Assembly: GCA_051880375.1 (NCBI GenBank)
Contig: JBJENV010000065.1
Coordinates: 1-64,000, forward strand
Source: SIG299 sp051880375
Lineage (GTDB): Bacteria; Bacillota; Clostridia; Lachnospirales; Lachnospiraceae
Direction of reading: 5' to 3'
DNA length: 64,000 nt
Under the pieces are notes generated by a model. The model was not told the DNA's origin and did not search any database. It saw nothing but the letters and a program-made list of their open reading frames with translations. Every line of letters begins with the position of its first letter. Positions within the stretch are counted from its first letter, which is position 1. This document shows, piece after piece, positions 35,168 to 43,454 of this stretch. A program made the translations under genes and the position numbers.

Positions 35168-35196
35168 ATTATACTGTTTTTTGTCAAAAAGCACAA
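35168..35196 (-). promoter_or_regulatory. Sigma-A promoter of the fla/che operon
   Basis: On the minus strand TTGTGC (35191-35196) and a perfect TATAAT (35168-35173) are 17 bp apart. Transcription would start near 35161. It is the only good promoter I see ahead of flgB. A TTGACA hexamer lies too close (8 bases) to the same -10 box to act as its -35. No sigma-28 (TAAA-N15-GCCGATAA) site was seen here. Confidence 0.65.
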
Positions 35197-35283
35197 GATA
35201 TTTTATAGATTTTTCGACGAGATAGGACGTTATTCCTATACATTAGCTGTTCTATCTAAGTTTTCCGGACATGAAATCACAAA

Positions 35284-35333
35284 AAAAGAGGAAAAAAGTT
35301 CTTTCACGTTGAAAAATCCTTTTTTCCTCTTTT
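35284..35333 (-). terminator. Intrinsic terminator after codY
   Basis: A perfect 15-bp stem (35284-35298 with 35319-35333), AAAAGAGGAAAAAAG with CTTTTTTCCTCTTTT, loop of 20 bases, followed on the minus strand by a T run. It lies 23 bases after the codY stop and separates codY from the flgB promoter. The A/T-rich ends could also let it work on the plus strand. Confidence 0.85.
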
Positions 35334-35355
35334 CATCCATTCCTTTGTATAAACA

Positions 35356-36120
35356 CTACAACTTTTTCAGTTCATCAAAAACAACATCATTTAATACCTT
35401 GATATAAGTACCCTTCATACCGGAGGAACGTGACTCAATGACACCTGCACTTTCGAACTTCCGGAGCGCATTGACGATAACCGATCGGGTAATTCCGACT
35501 CTGTCTGCAATCTTACTTGCAACAAGAATACCCTCGTTGCCCTCCAGTTCCTCAAATATATGCCGGATAGCTTCCAGTTCGGAAAAGGATAATGTGCTGA
35601 TTGCGGAACGTACAATCTGTACCTTACGGTTCTCCTCCGCATTTTCCTCATTCACGGAACGCATCATTTCAAGCCCTACTACTGTGGTACCGTACTCGCT
35701 TAAAATAATGTCGTCAATGGAGTACGGCTGACCATCCTTGTAAATAAACAATGTACCGAGTCTCTCTCCTGCAATATCAATCGGAATAATAATCGCTTCA
35801 TAACGTTCCACTCCGTCAAATTCAAACCCGAGAGTCGCCAGATTTACATTTTCCTTTGTGGAAAGAATATTTAACAGGCGTTCATTTAGCAGTGCGTCAA
35901 TATGACCGCCGACAGAGTCACGAATCAGTTCCTGAATCGGAGGAATATCCTGACGGTTTTTAATGCCGAGCACCTTTCCCTTTTTACTGATTACAAGAAT
36001 ATTCGACTCCAGAATATCACTCAGCACAAGGCAGATGTCATTGAAAACTACCTTATGAGAGCTGTTATTGTGCAGCAATTTATTAATCTTTCTTGTCTTA
36101 TCCAATAACTGTACGCTCAT
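35356..36120 (-). CDS. codY: Global transcription regulator CodY
   Basis: A 254-residue CodY: N-terminal GAF domain that binds branched-chain amino acids (about 1-155) and a C-terminal winged helix (LVASKIADRVGITRSVIVNA, then LRKFESAGVIESRSSGMKGT). GTP and isoleucine/valine activate it; it represses nutrient-uptake, motility and amino-acid genes. The start at ATG 36120 (MSVQLLDKTRKINKLL) has GGAGG upstream. It sits immediately upstream of flgB as in Bacillus, where CodY represses the fla/che promoter. Confidence 0.97.
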   Translation of the reverse strand: MSVQLLDKTRKINKLLHNNSSHKVVFNDICLVLSDILESNILVISKKGKVLGIKNRQDIPPIQELIRDSVGGHIDALLNERLLNILSTKENVNLATLGFEFDGVERYEAIIIPIDIAGERLGTLFIYKDGQPYSIDDIILSEYGTTVVGLEMMRSVNEENAEENRKVQIVRSAISTLSFSELEAIRHIFEELEGNEGILVASKIADRVGITRSVIVNALRKFESAGVIESRSSGMKGTYIKVLNDVVFDELKKL

Positions 36121-36137
36121 AGTGCCTCCTTCCCGAA

Positions 36138-36152
36138 AAATAATTGACAATT
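36138..36152 (-). promoter_or_regulatory. Possible CodY box in the codY leader
   Basis: The 15-mer AATTGTCAATTATTT on the minus strand agrees at about 10 of 15 positions with the CodY consensus AATTTTCWGAAAATT. It lies just downstream of the codY -10 box, where binding would block transcription (autoregulation). Five mismatches make this weak. Confidence 0.25.
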
Positions 36153-36165
36153 TCAACTACTTCTT

Positions 36166-36194
36166 ACTATACCACGAAATTGCGTACATAGCAA
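36166..36194 (-). promoter_or_regulatory. Sigma-A promoter of codY
   Basis: TTGCTA (36189-36194) and TATAGT (36166-36171) on the minus strand with a 17-bp spacer, immediately after the topA stop at 36203. Gives a leader of about 40 bases before the codY ATG. Confidence 0.65.
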
Positions 36195-36202
36195 GCAAAT
36201 TT

Positions 36203-38278
36203 TTATACAATTTTCGCAATTACCTGTCCACAGTTCTCATCGATACATGCCAATTTATTTCCCTTTTCCACAAGCACCTTACCGCACTTCGGGCACCGTT
36301 CCTTTGTCGGCTTCTGCCACGACATAAAGCTGCATTCCGGGTTGTTTTCACAACCGTAATACTTTCTTCCCTTTTTTGTTTTCCGGATGACTACTTCCTT
36401 GCCGCAATCCGGGCAAGGTACTCCGATTTTTTCAAGATACGGCTTTGTATTACGGCATTCCGGGAATCCCGGACATGCAAGGAATTTTCCGTGCGGTCCG
36501 TATTTGATTACCATCATACGACCGCATTCCTCACAAGGGACATCACTCTTTTCATCTTCAATTTTGATATTCTCTAACTTCTTTCCGGCTTCGTTTACTG
36601 CCTGTTCTAAGTCCGGATAAAAGTTTCTGACAACTGTTTTCCACTGGATGCTGCCGTCCTCCACACCGTCAAGCAGGGTTTCCAGATTTGCCGTAAAGCT
36701 CGTATCCACAATGGAAGGAAAGGCTTCCTTCATAATGTGGTTCACCGCTTCTCCGAGCTCAGTCACATAGAGATTTTTGTTTTCCTTTACCACGTATCTT
36801 CTTGCAAGAATCGTCGTAATGGTCGGCGCATAGGTGCTCGGACGACCGATGCCAAGCTCCTCCATCGTTCTGACAAGCGAAGCTTCGGTATAGTGAGCCG
36901 GAGGAACCGTAAAATGCTGGCTTCCTTCCGCCTCCAAAAGCTGAAGCGAGGATTCCTTCGTCAGACAGCCGAGCTTCTGACCGCTTCCTTCGTCCTCTGC
37001 ATTTTCCTCTTCCACTGCATACATGCTAAGGAAGCCTTCAAATACAAGTTCGGAAGATGCTGCTGTAAAACGGTATTCTCCCGCATCCAGCTTCACCGAT
37101 GTTGTTTCGTATTTAGCAGCCTGCATACGGCTCGCAAGGAACCGCTTCCAGATTAACTGATACAGGCGGAACAAATCTCTTGCAAGAGAGTCTTTCACTG
37201 CTGCCGGAGACAATTCGATATAGGTCGGACGAATGGCTTCGTGCGCATCCTGAATTTTCTTTCCTTTTGACTCTGCCGTTACTTTATCCGCAACCATTTC
37301 CCTGCCAAAGTTTTCTTCAATATATGTTCTTGCTGCAGCATCCGCTTCCTCCGATACACGAGTGGAATCCGTTCTTAAGTAGGAAATCAAACCGACCGTA
37401 CCGTGTCCCTTGACATCTACGCCTTCATAAAGCTGCTGTGCCAGACGCATCGTCTTCTGTGTCGAAAAGTTTAACAGTTTGGATGCTTCCTGCTGCAATG
37501 TACTTGTCGTAAACGGGAGCGGTGCTTTTCTCTGACGCTCTCCCTGTTTGATTTCCGCCACCTGAAACTTTGCGCTGGAAATGCTCTGTTTCACCTGATT
37601 CAACTGTTCCTCTGTTTCAATGGTAAGTTTCTTTTCCTTTCTACCGTAAAACTTAGCCGTAAACGGCTTTTTTTCCTTATCGGCAAGCAGGGAAACCGAG
37701 AGATTCCAGTACTCCTTCGGAACAAATTCATTGATTTCTTCTTCTCTGTCACAGATTAAACGAAGCGCTACCGACTGAACACGTCCGGCACTTAAGCCCC
37801 GCTTTACCTTTTCCCAAAGAAGCGGACTGATGCGGTATCCTACGATTCGGTCCAGAACTCTGCGTGCCTGCTGGGCATCCACAAGATTCATGTCAATCGT
37901 TCTTGCTTCCTTTATTGAATTTTTGACCGCGTTTTTGGTGATTTCGTTGAAGGTAATACGATTCGCTGCCTTTTCATCCAGTTTTAAAACATTTGCCAGA
38001 TGCCATGAAATGGCTTCTCCCTCACGGTCCGGGTCGGTTGCGAGGTACACTTTGTCTGCTTTCTTAACTTCCTTGCGGAGTTTGGACAAAATATCTCCTT
38101 TTCCCCGGATTGTAATGTACTTCGGTTCAAAATCATGTTCCGGATCCACACCCATCTGGCTTTTCGGTAAGTCACGAACATGTCCGTTGGAAGCAACCAC
38201 CTCATAATTACTTCCAAGAAATTTTTTAATTGTCTTTGCCTTTGCAGGCGATTCTACAATTACAAGATATTTTGCCAT
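36203..38278 (-). CDS. topA: DNA topoisomerase I
   Basis: A 691-residue type IA topoisomerase. The Toprim domain starts MAKYLVIVESPAKAKTIKKF. The active-site Tyr lies in GLISYLRTDSTR. Three C-terminal four-cysteine zinc ribbons follow (CEECGRMM...CPGFPEC, CPDCGKEV...CENNPEC, CPKCGKVL...C), typical of Firmicute TopA. It relaxes negative supercoils. The start at ATG 38278 has GAAAGGA upstream; the frame runs on to 38368 into dprA without homology. Confidence 0.97.
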   Translation of the reverse strand: MAKYLVIVESPAKAKTIKKFLGSNYEVVASNGHVRDLPKSQMGVDPEHDFEPKYITIRGKGDILSKLRKEVKKADKVYLATDPDREGEAISWHLANVLKLDEKAANRITFNEITKNAVKNSIKEARTIDMNLVDAQQARRVLDRIVGYRISPLLWEKVKRGLSAGRVQSVALRLICDREEEINEFVPKEYWNLSVSLLADKEKKPFTAKFYGRKEKKLTIETEEQLNQVKQSISSAKFQVAEIKQGERQRKAPLPFTTSTLQQEASKLLNFSTQKTMRLAQQLYEGVDVKGHGTVGLISYLRTDSTRVSEEADAAARTYIEENFGREMVADKVTAESKGKKIQDAHEAIRPTYIELSPAAVKDSLARDLFRLYQLIWKRFLASRMQAAKYETTSVKLDAGEYRFTAASSELVFEGFLSMYAVEEENAEDEGSGQKLGCLTKESSLQLLEAEGSQHFTVPPAHYTEASLVRTMEELGIGRPSTYAPTITTILARRYVVKENKNLYVTELGEAVNHIMKEAFPSIVDTSFTANLETLLDGVEDGSIQWKTVVRNFYPDLEQAVNEAGKKLENIKIEDEKSDVPCEECGRMMVIKYGPHGKFLACPGFPECRNTKPYLEKIGVPCPDCGKEVVIRKTKKGRKYYGCENNPECSFMSWQKPTKERCPKCGKVLVEKGNKLACIDENCGQVIAKIV

Positions 38279-38292
38279 TTCTACATCCTTTC

Positions 38293-39396
38293 TTACAAAC
38301 CATATATATAGAAATTTTTTGCCGTTTGTTTTATATAGTGTTTCATCTCCATCTCCAGAAGCAAACAAGTAAGTTCTGGCAACGGCAGATTTGTCTCCTT
38401 TGCAATCTGCCCGATGTGTTTCGGCTGTAAACTCAAACTAGCATACACTATTTTTTCCTTGGTTTCAAGAAGAAAGTTTTCTTTTTTTCCATTTTGAGCA
38501 AAATGAGCAAGCTTTTCGCCGAAAAAAGGTCCCAAAATATCCTCCGGTTCACAAACCATATATGCCCCCTCTTTAATCAGACGATTGGTCCCCGCTGAAA
38601 GAGAATCATAAATTCTGCCCGGGACCGCAAAAATGTCCTTTCCCTGCTCCAGTGCATATTCTGCTGTAATTAATGAGCCGCTTTTTTCCCGTGCCTCTAC
38701 CACCAGCACTCCGTCAGATAATGCGGAAATAATACGGTTTCGCTTCGGAAAATTCATGGAAAGCGGCTTTGTGCCGGGAACCTCCTCCGAAAGTATCCCC
38801 CCTCTCTCTTTTAACTGTTCATAAAGTCCCTTGTGCTCTCTCGGATAGCAGACATCCACTCCGCTTCCTAACACAGCATATGCACGTCCTCGCCCGCTTA
38901 TGGCAGCACGCTGTGCACTTGCATCGATTCCTCTTGCCATTCCGCTTAAAATCTGAATTCCGGCTTCAGAGAGTCTTCTTGCAAACTGTGCCGCAATTTC
39001 CTCCCCATATACGCTGCATTGCCTTGCACCTACAATAGCAAGCGCCGGAATTTCCGCTTTCGGCAGCTCTCCATAGTAATAAAGTGCAAACGGCGGCTGC
39101 GCAATCTCCTTTAATTTTTCCGGATATTCCGTCATTCCGCGCGATACAAAGCGGATTCCTTTTTGCTGAAGTGCTTCAAAACTTCTTTTGCTGTCCTCAC
39201 GCTGCTTTTTATCAAGAATTGTTTCTATGACCCGTTCCTGTGTCTTTTCCTCGTGAAATTCCATTGATATCCATGTAGTTTCATCCGCATGGTACAATTC
39301 TTCTATCGTAGGAAATCTGGTAAGCAGCTCTTCCTTTTCCCGAAAGGAAAGCCCGTGAAGGCTGTTATACCAGTGCCATTGTTCTTCGTTTGACAT
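38293..39396 (-). CDS. dprA: DNA processing protein DprA (Smf)
   Basis: A 367-residue DprA. The Rossmann-like core shows AIVGARQCSVYGEEIAAQFA, GMARGIDASAQRAAI, LGSGVDVCYPREHK and PKRNRIISALSDGVLVVEAR. DprA loads RecA onto single-stranded DNA taken up in transformation. The C-terminal winged helix is short. The order comM-dprA-topA-codY parallels Bacillus. GGAGG lies upstream of ATG 39396. Confidence 0.96.
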   Translation of the reverse strand: MSNEEQWHWYNSLHGLSFREKEELLTRFPTIEELYHADETTWISMEFHEEKTQERVIETILDKKQREDSKRSFEALQQKGIRFVSRGMTEYPEKLKEIAQPPFALYYYGELPKAEIPALAIVGARQCSVYGEEIAAQFARRLSEAGIQILSGMARGIDASAQRAAISGRGRAYAVLGSGVDVCYPREHKGLYEQLKERGGILSEEVPGTKPLSMNFPKRNRIISALSDGVLVVEAREKSGSLITAEYALEQGKDIFAVPGRIYDSLSAGTNRLIKEGAYMVCEPEDILGPFFGEKLAHFAQNGKKENFLLETKEKIVYASLSLQPKHIGQIAKETNLPLPELTCLLLEMEMKHYIKQTAKNFYIYGL

Positions 39397-39398
39397 AA

Positions 39399-40928
39399 CT
39401 ACCTCCTCCAGTACTTCTTTCCAAGACTCCGATAACAGCGTGCCTCTGCCAGATGTTCCTTCCTTATCAACCCGCTTCCATCCAGATCCGCAATCGTCCG
39501 TGCCAGCTTTAGCAGACGATAATATCCCCTTGTACTTGTTTCATTTGTATTGTACAGACACTGAAGCAGCCGTTCACTCTCCGCATCCAGACGGCAGAAT
39601 TCTTCGATTTCTGTTTTTGTCATCTCTGCATTTGTGAAAATACCTCTCCTTTCATACCGCTGCTTCTGAATGTCTCTTGCTGCACAAACCTTTTTCCTGA
39701 TTTCTGCCGAACTCTCTTCCTTTTTCGTGGAACGAAGCTGCTTATAATCAACCGGAAACACCTCAATAGTCATATCCATACGGTCTAACAGCGGCTGACT
39801 GATTTTTCCGATGTAGTTGTTGATTTGTGCCTGCGTACAACGACACTTTTCCATGTCCGGATATGCCCCGCAAAGGCATGGATTCATTGCAGCAATCAGC
39901 TGGAACGATGCCGGATAGGTATACGTTGCATGAAGCCTTGAAATTGTTACACGGCGTTCCTCTAACGGCTGCCGCAGCGTTTCCAGAACATCCTGCTTAA
40001 ATTGTGGGAATTCGTCCAGAAACAGGACTCCGTGATGACAAAGACTGATGATTCCTGCGGTACAGTTTCTTCCTCCGCCAATCAGCGCCGTAGCGGTTGT
40101 CGCATGATGCGGAGCAAGGAACGGTCTTTTTTCCATTAAGTATGTGCCGGATTCCAATTTTCCCGAAACGCTGTATATCTTGGATAGTTCCAGCATTTCC
40201 TCAAAGTCCATTTCCGGCAGAATCGACGGCATACAGCGTGCCAGCGCTGTTTTCCCGCTTCCCGGCGGTCCAATCATCAGTATATGATGCCCGCCTGCAG
40301 CAGCAATCGTCAATGCCCGCTTTGCAGCCTCCTGCCCGATGATGTTTCCGAAATCGGCAGAAGATGCCTGCCCAGCCGAGCATTTCCCTTCCGGCCTCTT
40401 TTGTGGCACCGCCTCTTTCGTTCCGTTTAAAAAATCCACGGCTTCCTTTAACGTATGCACTCCATACACGGTAAGCTTCTCGACTACCGATGCCTCCGGC
40501 GCATTCTCTGCCGGTACAAGCATTTCAGCAAAGCCCTCCTCCCCGGCAAGGCATGCTACAGACAGAACTCCGTTCACCGGATTCAGTCTTCCATCCAGAC
40601 TCAGTTCTCCCGTCATCATACAGGTTTGCAGTTTTTTCTTGGATACATAGCCGAATGCGGCTAAGACAGAAATTGCGATTGGAAGGTCAAATGCCGTTCC
40701 TTCCTTGCGGATATCCGCAGGTGACAGATTAATCGTGATACGCTTTGGCGGCAGGCGAAAGCCCGCGTTTTCAATGGCAACGCGGACACGTTCCTTCGCC
40801 TCCTTTGCTTCTGCAGCAAGAGCTCCGACCATCTGAAATGCCGGAAGCCCGTTTCTTACATCAGCCTCCACCTGCACCGTCACTGCGTTGATTCCGCACA
40901 GTGCGGCGCTGAATGTTTTGCAAAACAT
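39399..40928 (-). CDS. comM: ComM/YifB, Mg-chelatase-like AAA+ ATPase
   Basis: A 509-residue YifB/ComM protein: N-terminal Lon-like ChlI domain (VEADVRNGLPAFQMVGALAA, RITINLSPADIRKEGTAFDL), a central AAA+ module with Walker A GPPGSGKTALARCMPSIL and Walker B HGVLFLDEFPQF, and a C-terminal Mg_chelatase_C domain. ComM is a branch-migration helicase that aids integration of transforming DNA in Gram-negatives. It pairs with dprA in one operon under the promoter at 40981-41009. Confidence 0.94.
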   Translation of the reverse strand: MFCKTFSAALCGINAVTVQVEADVRNGLPAFQMVGALAAEAKEAKERVRVAIENAGFRLPPKRITINLSPADIRKEGTAFDLPIAISVLAAFGYVSKKKLQTCMMTGELSLDGRLNPVNGVLSVACLAGEEGFAEMLVPAENAPEASVVEKLTVYGVHTLKEAVDFLNGTKEAVPQKRPEGKCSAGQASSADFGNIIGQEAAKRALTIAAAGGHHILMIGPPGSGKTALARCMPSILPEMDFEEMLELSKIYSVSGKLESGTYLMEKRPFLAPHHATTATALIGGGRNCTAGIISLCHHGVLFLDEFPQFKQDVLETLRQPLEERRVTISRLHATYTYPASFQLIAAMNPCLCGAYPDMEKCRCTQAQINNYIGKISQPLLDRMDMTIEVFPVDYKQLRSTKKEESSAEIRKKVCAARDIQKQRYERRGIFTNAEMTKTEIEEFCRLDAESERLLQCLYNTNETSTRGYYRLLKLARTIADLDGSGLIRKEHLAEARCYRSLGKKYWRR

Positions 40929-40980
40929 AATGCTCCTTTCTTATCTCTCCCAAAGCAAGAAAGGATATTTCCTTGTAAGT

Positions 40981-41009
40981 ACTATACCAAAGTTTGGAAA
41001 GGCAGTCAA
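40981..41009 (-). promoter_or_regulatory. Strong sigma-A promoter for comM-dprA-topA
   Basis: TTGACT (41004-41009) and TATAGT (40981-40986) on the minus strand with 17 bp between them. It begins directly after the iron-sulfur flavoprotein stop at 41014 and gives a leader of about 45 bases containing a small AAGGA/TCCTT hairpin. No terminator is visible for the upstream operon. Confidence 0.75.
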
Positions 41010-41013
41010 TATG

Positions 41014-41631
41014 CTATCTGATAAAGTTGGTACGTGCAGACGGCTCCTTTTCCGGCAGCCCGTAAGCTTCCTTTCCGAGTGCGATGCTTTTCATGAGGAA
41101 TGTCATATTTCTTGCAAGCGTACGCATCGTCTGAAGACCCTCGGCATCCTGTTCTGCCTCACCCGGCTTCGCACCGTGTACACTGTTCCAATACTGGCTT
41201 GATGCAACCGGCATTCCGCTGATGGTAAAGTACTTATTGAGTTCATCAAAGGTAGACGAACAGCCGCCACGTCTTGCTACGGCAACACTGGCTCCGACCT
41301 TCATTCTTTTATCAAAATGTGTACTGTAGAACAGTCGGTCCAGAAATGCAATCAGTGTTCCGTTTGCAGATGCATAATACACAGGGCTTGCTACGACGAT
41401 TCCGTCACATGCCTCAAATTTTTCGGCATATTCATTAACTACATCATCAAATACACATTTTCCGTTTTTATAGCAGCTTCCGCAGCCGATACAACCGTGT
41501 ATGTCCTTTCCTCCGAGCTGAACTACTTCCGTTTCTATGCCCTCTTCCTCAAATACCTTAACCATTTCTGCAAGCGCTATTGACGTATTTCCGTTACCTC
41601 TTGCGCTTCCGTTCAATAACAATACTTTCAT
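41014..41631 (-). CDS. Iron-sulfur flavoprotein / NADPH-dependent FMN reductase family
   Basis: A 205-residue flavodoxin-fold protein. The FMN phosphate loop is LLNGSARGNGNTSIA (about 5-19) and a second flavin contact ASPVYYASANG. A compact cysteine motif, C47-x2-C50-x2-C53-x5-C59 (GCIGCGSCYKNGKC), matches the 4Fe-4S motif of archaeal/clostridial Isf proteins that reduce oxygen species or carry electrons. The substrate is unknown. Its ATG overlaps the stop of the membrane protein upstream by 4 bases (ATGA), so the two are translationally coupled. Confidence 0.85.
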   Translation of the reverse strand: MKVLLLNGSARGNGNTSIALAEMVKVFEEEGIETEVVQLGGKDIHGCIGCGSCYKNGKCVFDDVVNEYAEKFEACDGIVVASPVYYASANGTLIAFLDRLFYSTHFDKRMKVGASVAVARRGGCSSTFDELNKYFTISGMPVASSQYWNSVHGAKPGEAEQDAEGLQTMRTLARNMTFLMKSIALGKEAYGLPEKEPSARTNFIR

Positions 41632-42071
41632 GCTTTTCGCTCTCCTTTTTTTCTTTTATAAATCATCCACACAATGAAATCAAGAATCAAAAGTCCCGCC
41701 ATCACCGACGAGCCAAAGAACAGAATCATCAGTCCGAACAAGCCTGCAAACCATCCGGTAGCTGTCATCATATCATATACGGCATATATCGTTGTACAGA
41801 CAAGCAGAACTGCGTCTATGATGGCAAACAGCCCAAAGGCCGACATCTGCTTTTTGTTCTTCTTCCTACAGTACGAACGAACTACAAGAACTCCCCACAT
41901 ACATACGGCAGTCACCGCCGAGATAACAGCAAGGACAAAACATACTGCTTCTAACAGCCATACTCCGGTACTGCTAAGCAGATAGGATATTCCCAATAAC
42001 AGCGGTGCAAGAATCGTAGCGCCTCCTGCTGCCATCCGTTGCTTTTTTATGGTTTCATTTACTGTATTCAT
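41628..42071 (-). CDS. Four-helix membrane protein, unknown function
   Basis: A 147-residue protein with four predicted membrane helices (about 17-35, 40-62, 77-97, 105-135) and basic ends (KKQRMAAGG, YKRKKGERKA). I recognise no family. It starts 24 bases after the XRE regulator stop with GGAGGAAGA upstream, so it is probably transcribed with the toxin-antitoxin genes, and it overlaps the flavoprotein gene. Confidence 0.7.
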   Translation of the reverse strand: MNTVNETIKKQRMAAGGATILAPLLLGISYLLSSTGVWLLEAVCFVLAVISAVTAVCMWGVLVVRSYCRKKNKKQMSAFGLFAIIDAVLLVCTTIYAVYDMMTATGWFAGLFGLMILFFGSSVMAGLLILDFIVWMIYKRKKGERKA

Positions 42072-42095
42072 TCACTCTTCCTCCCTTTAAAAGCT

Positions 42096-42743
42096 CTACC
42101 TTCCCGATTCCATCAAGTCCTCAACCTTACATCCGAGTACCCTGGAAAGCCGCAGCAGTGTTTCTGCCTGTGCCTTATTAATATCACGTTGTTCCTGTTC
42201 ATACATCTGAATCTGGCGGATATTTACTCCTGAATCCCTTGCGAGCTCACTCTGAGAATAACCGGCTGCCATACGAATACGCTTTAAATTGATTGCTTTA
42301 TAGTATTCATTCAAGCGCTCTTTCATCAGGGTCGTAAACTTACTGACATCTGCCTCGTGCAAAACAGGATACATCTGAATCACTTCACTAACCGGAACCG
42401 CCTGCTGAATTCGAGAAAAGGACTCTCCCGATTTCCATTGATAATATGCCAGCACCCATCCGCACCAGTATTCCGGAGATTTATCCAGATACATTACATC
42501 CTCTACATCCGGCAGTGTGATGTCTGCTTTTTCTGCAATTTTTCTAACAAGCTCACAGCCGGTCATTCCACAGACGTAAGCCGGATTTCCACTTCCGAAT
42601 TCCTCAGCAATACCGGAAACGAGAAACATTTCAAAAAAATCATCCGCTTCGATTTCACAGGTATTTACTGCAAAGTCCATCATGTGGGCCAGATTTTTCT
42701 GTGCATTATCTAAATATAATTCACTGTAAGCGCTTATCTCCAT
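42096..42743 (-). CDS. XRE-family regulator with DUF3791-like N-terminus, probable antitoxin
   Basis: A 215-residue protein. Residues 10-75 resemble the small DUF3791 proteins that usually accompany DUF3990 genes. The middle contains EYWCGWVLAYYQWKSGESFS. Residues 152-211 are a Cro/C1-type helix-turn-helix (MAAGYSQSELARDSGVNIRQ, MYEQEQRDINKAQAETLLRL). It overlaps the end of the DUF3990 gene by 23 bases. Both partner parts, neutraliser and DNA binder, appear to be joined in one chain. The palindrome in its operon promoter is its likely operator. Antitoxin function is inferred from architecture and context. Confidence 0.8.
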   Translation of the reverse strand: MEISAYSELYLDNAQKNLAHMMDFAVNTCEIEADDFFEMFLVSGIAEEFGSGNPAYVCGMTGCELVRKIAEKADITLPDVEDVMYLDKSPEYWCGWVLAYYQWKSGESFSRIQQAVPVSEVIQMYPVLHEADVSKFTTLMKERLNEYYKAINLKRIRMAAGYSQSELARDSGVNIRQIQMYEQEQRDINKAQAETLLRLSRVLGCKVEDLMESGR

Positions 42744-43401
42744 TTTTCATTCCTTCTCTCATAATATCCAGCATAAAGACATCACTGATATCTGCAGCAT
42801 TCTGCTTACTTTTTCTATATTCCAATCTTGCTGCTTTATCTCTGGCGCTTTTTTTCACAAAATATTCTGCCCGAAATGCCTGTTCATTTCCCACATAGCG
42901 AATCTGTCGAAATGCCTTTTCACTCTTTAGTACAACCTGCTCTCCCAGTTTTCCGAGATGCATAGCCTCTGACAGCTGCTTCAAAGAAATTGTATTAGAA
43001 ACAAAATCCTGTGCGAAAGAAAAGTAGGAATCATCCGCCCGATAACCAATGATGACATCATATGGCGATATATCAATCAGGAAATTGTCGTGAAGATACT
43101 GCTTCGCCTGTTCCGAAATACTGTTCTTTTCCCAATAGGTTCTGTTTTCCGCAAGAACAGCAAGCCAGTTTAATATATTGTAGCCTCCCTCATTCAGCTT
43201 CAACAGATTCAACCCGGTTAAATCAAATTCATATTCGTTTGCATATCCATCCTTATTGTCAGCACATGCCCATTCCTTTGCAAGCTCTATGCTTTCCGTA
43301 CAGTAAAAACCTCTGCCATAGTCATTATGACGCTCTCCTTTTCCATACTCCGGACATTCAATTATCTTTTCTGAACCGTGGAATAATCTTACTATCTTCA
43401 T
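42721..43401 (-). CDS. DUF3990 protein, putative ADP-ribosyltransferase-fold toxin
   Basis: A 226-residue DUF3990 protein. Family landmarks are LFHGSEKII with His8, NDYGRGFYCTES (about 26-37) followed by a helix AKEWA, YDVIIGYRADDSYF (114-127), and GEQVVLKSEKAFRQI (153-167). The early His, the G-x-GFY-x-T strand and the late E/Q motif resemble the active site of ART/PARP-fold enzymes that move ADP-ribose from NAD. It is first in the operon with AGGTGA before ATG 43401. Enzyme activity and toxicity are inferred; DUF3990 as an ART-like toxin family is recalled knowledge, not searched here. Confidence 0.82.
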   Translation of the reverse strand: MKIVRLFHGSEKIIECPEYGKGERHNDYGRGFYCTESIELAKEWACADNKDGYANEYEFDLTGLNLLKLNEGGYNILNWLAVLAENRTYWEKNSISEQAKQYLHDNFLIDISPYDVIIGYRADDSYFSFAQDFVSNTISLKQLSEAMHLGKLGEQVVLKSEKAFRQIRYVGNEQAFRAEYFVKKSARDKAARLEYRKSKQNAADISDVFMLDIMREGMKNGDKRLQ

Positions 43402-43420
43402 GCTTCACCTTCCTTGTACT

Positions 43421-43446
43421 AATTATATCACTGTAGTGATATAATT
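43421..43446. promoter_or_regulatory. Perfect palindromic operator of the DUF3990/XRE operon
   Basis: A perfect inverted repeat with 12-bp arms (AATTATATCACT and AGTGATATAATT) around a 2-bp centre. It covers the whole spacer and -10 box and touches the -35 box of the promoter at 43422-43450. Binding by a dimeric XRE protein would shut the promoter. A perfect 24-of-26 symmetry is far beyond what the A/T-rich background would give. Confidence 0.85.
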
Positions 43447-43450
43447 TCAA
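43422..43450 (-). promoter_or_regulatory. Near-consensus sigma-A promoter of the DUF3990/XRE operon
   Basis: TTGAAA (43445-43450) and TATAAT (43422-43427) on the minus strand with a 17-bp spacer. Start of transcription would be near 43415, giving a leader of about 14 bases with GGAAGGTGA as ribosome site. It is one of the best promoters in the window, which fits a repressor-controlled operon. Confidence 0.85.
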
Positions 43451-43454
43451 CAGA

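Noticed and set aside
35182..35187. TTGACA (minus strand) ahead of flgB as a -35 box
   Set aside because: Only 8 bases from the TATAAT box; TTGTGC at 17 bases fits better.
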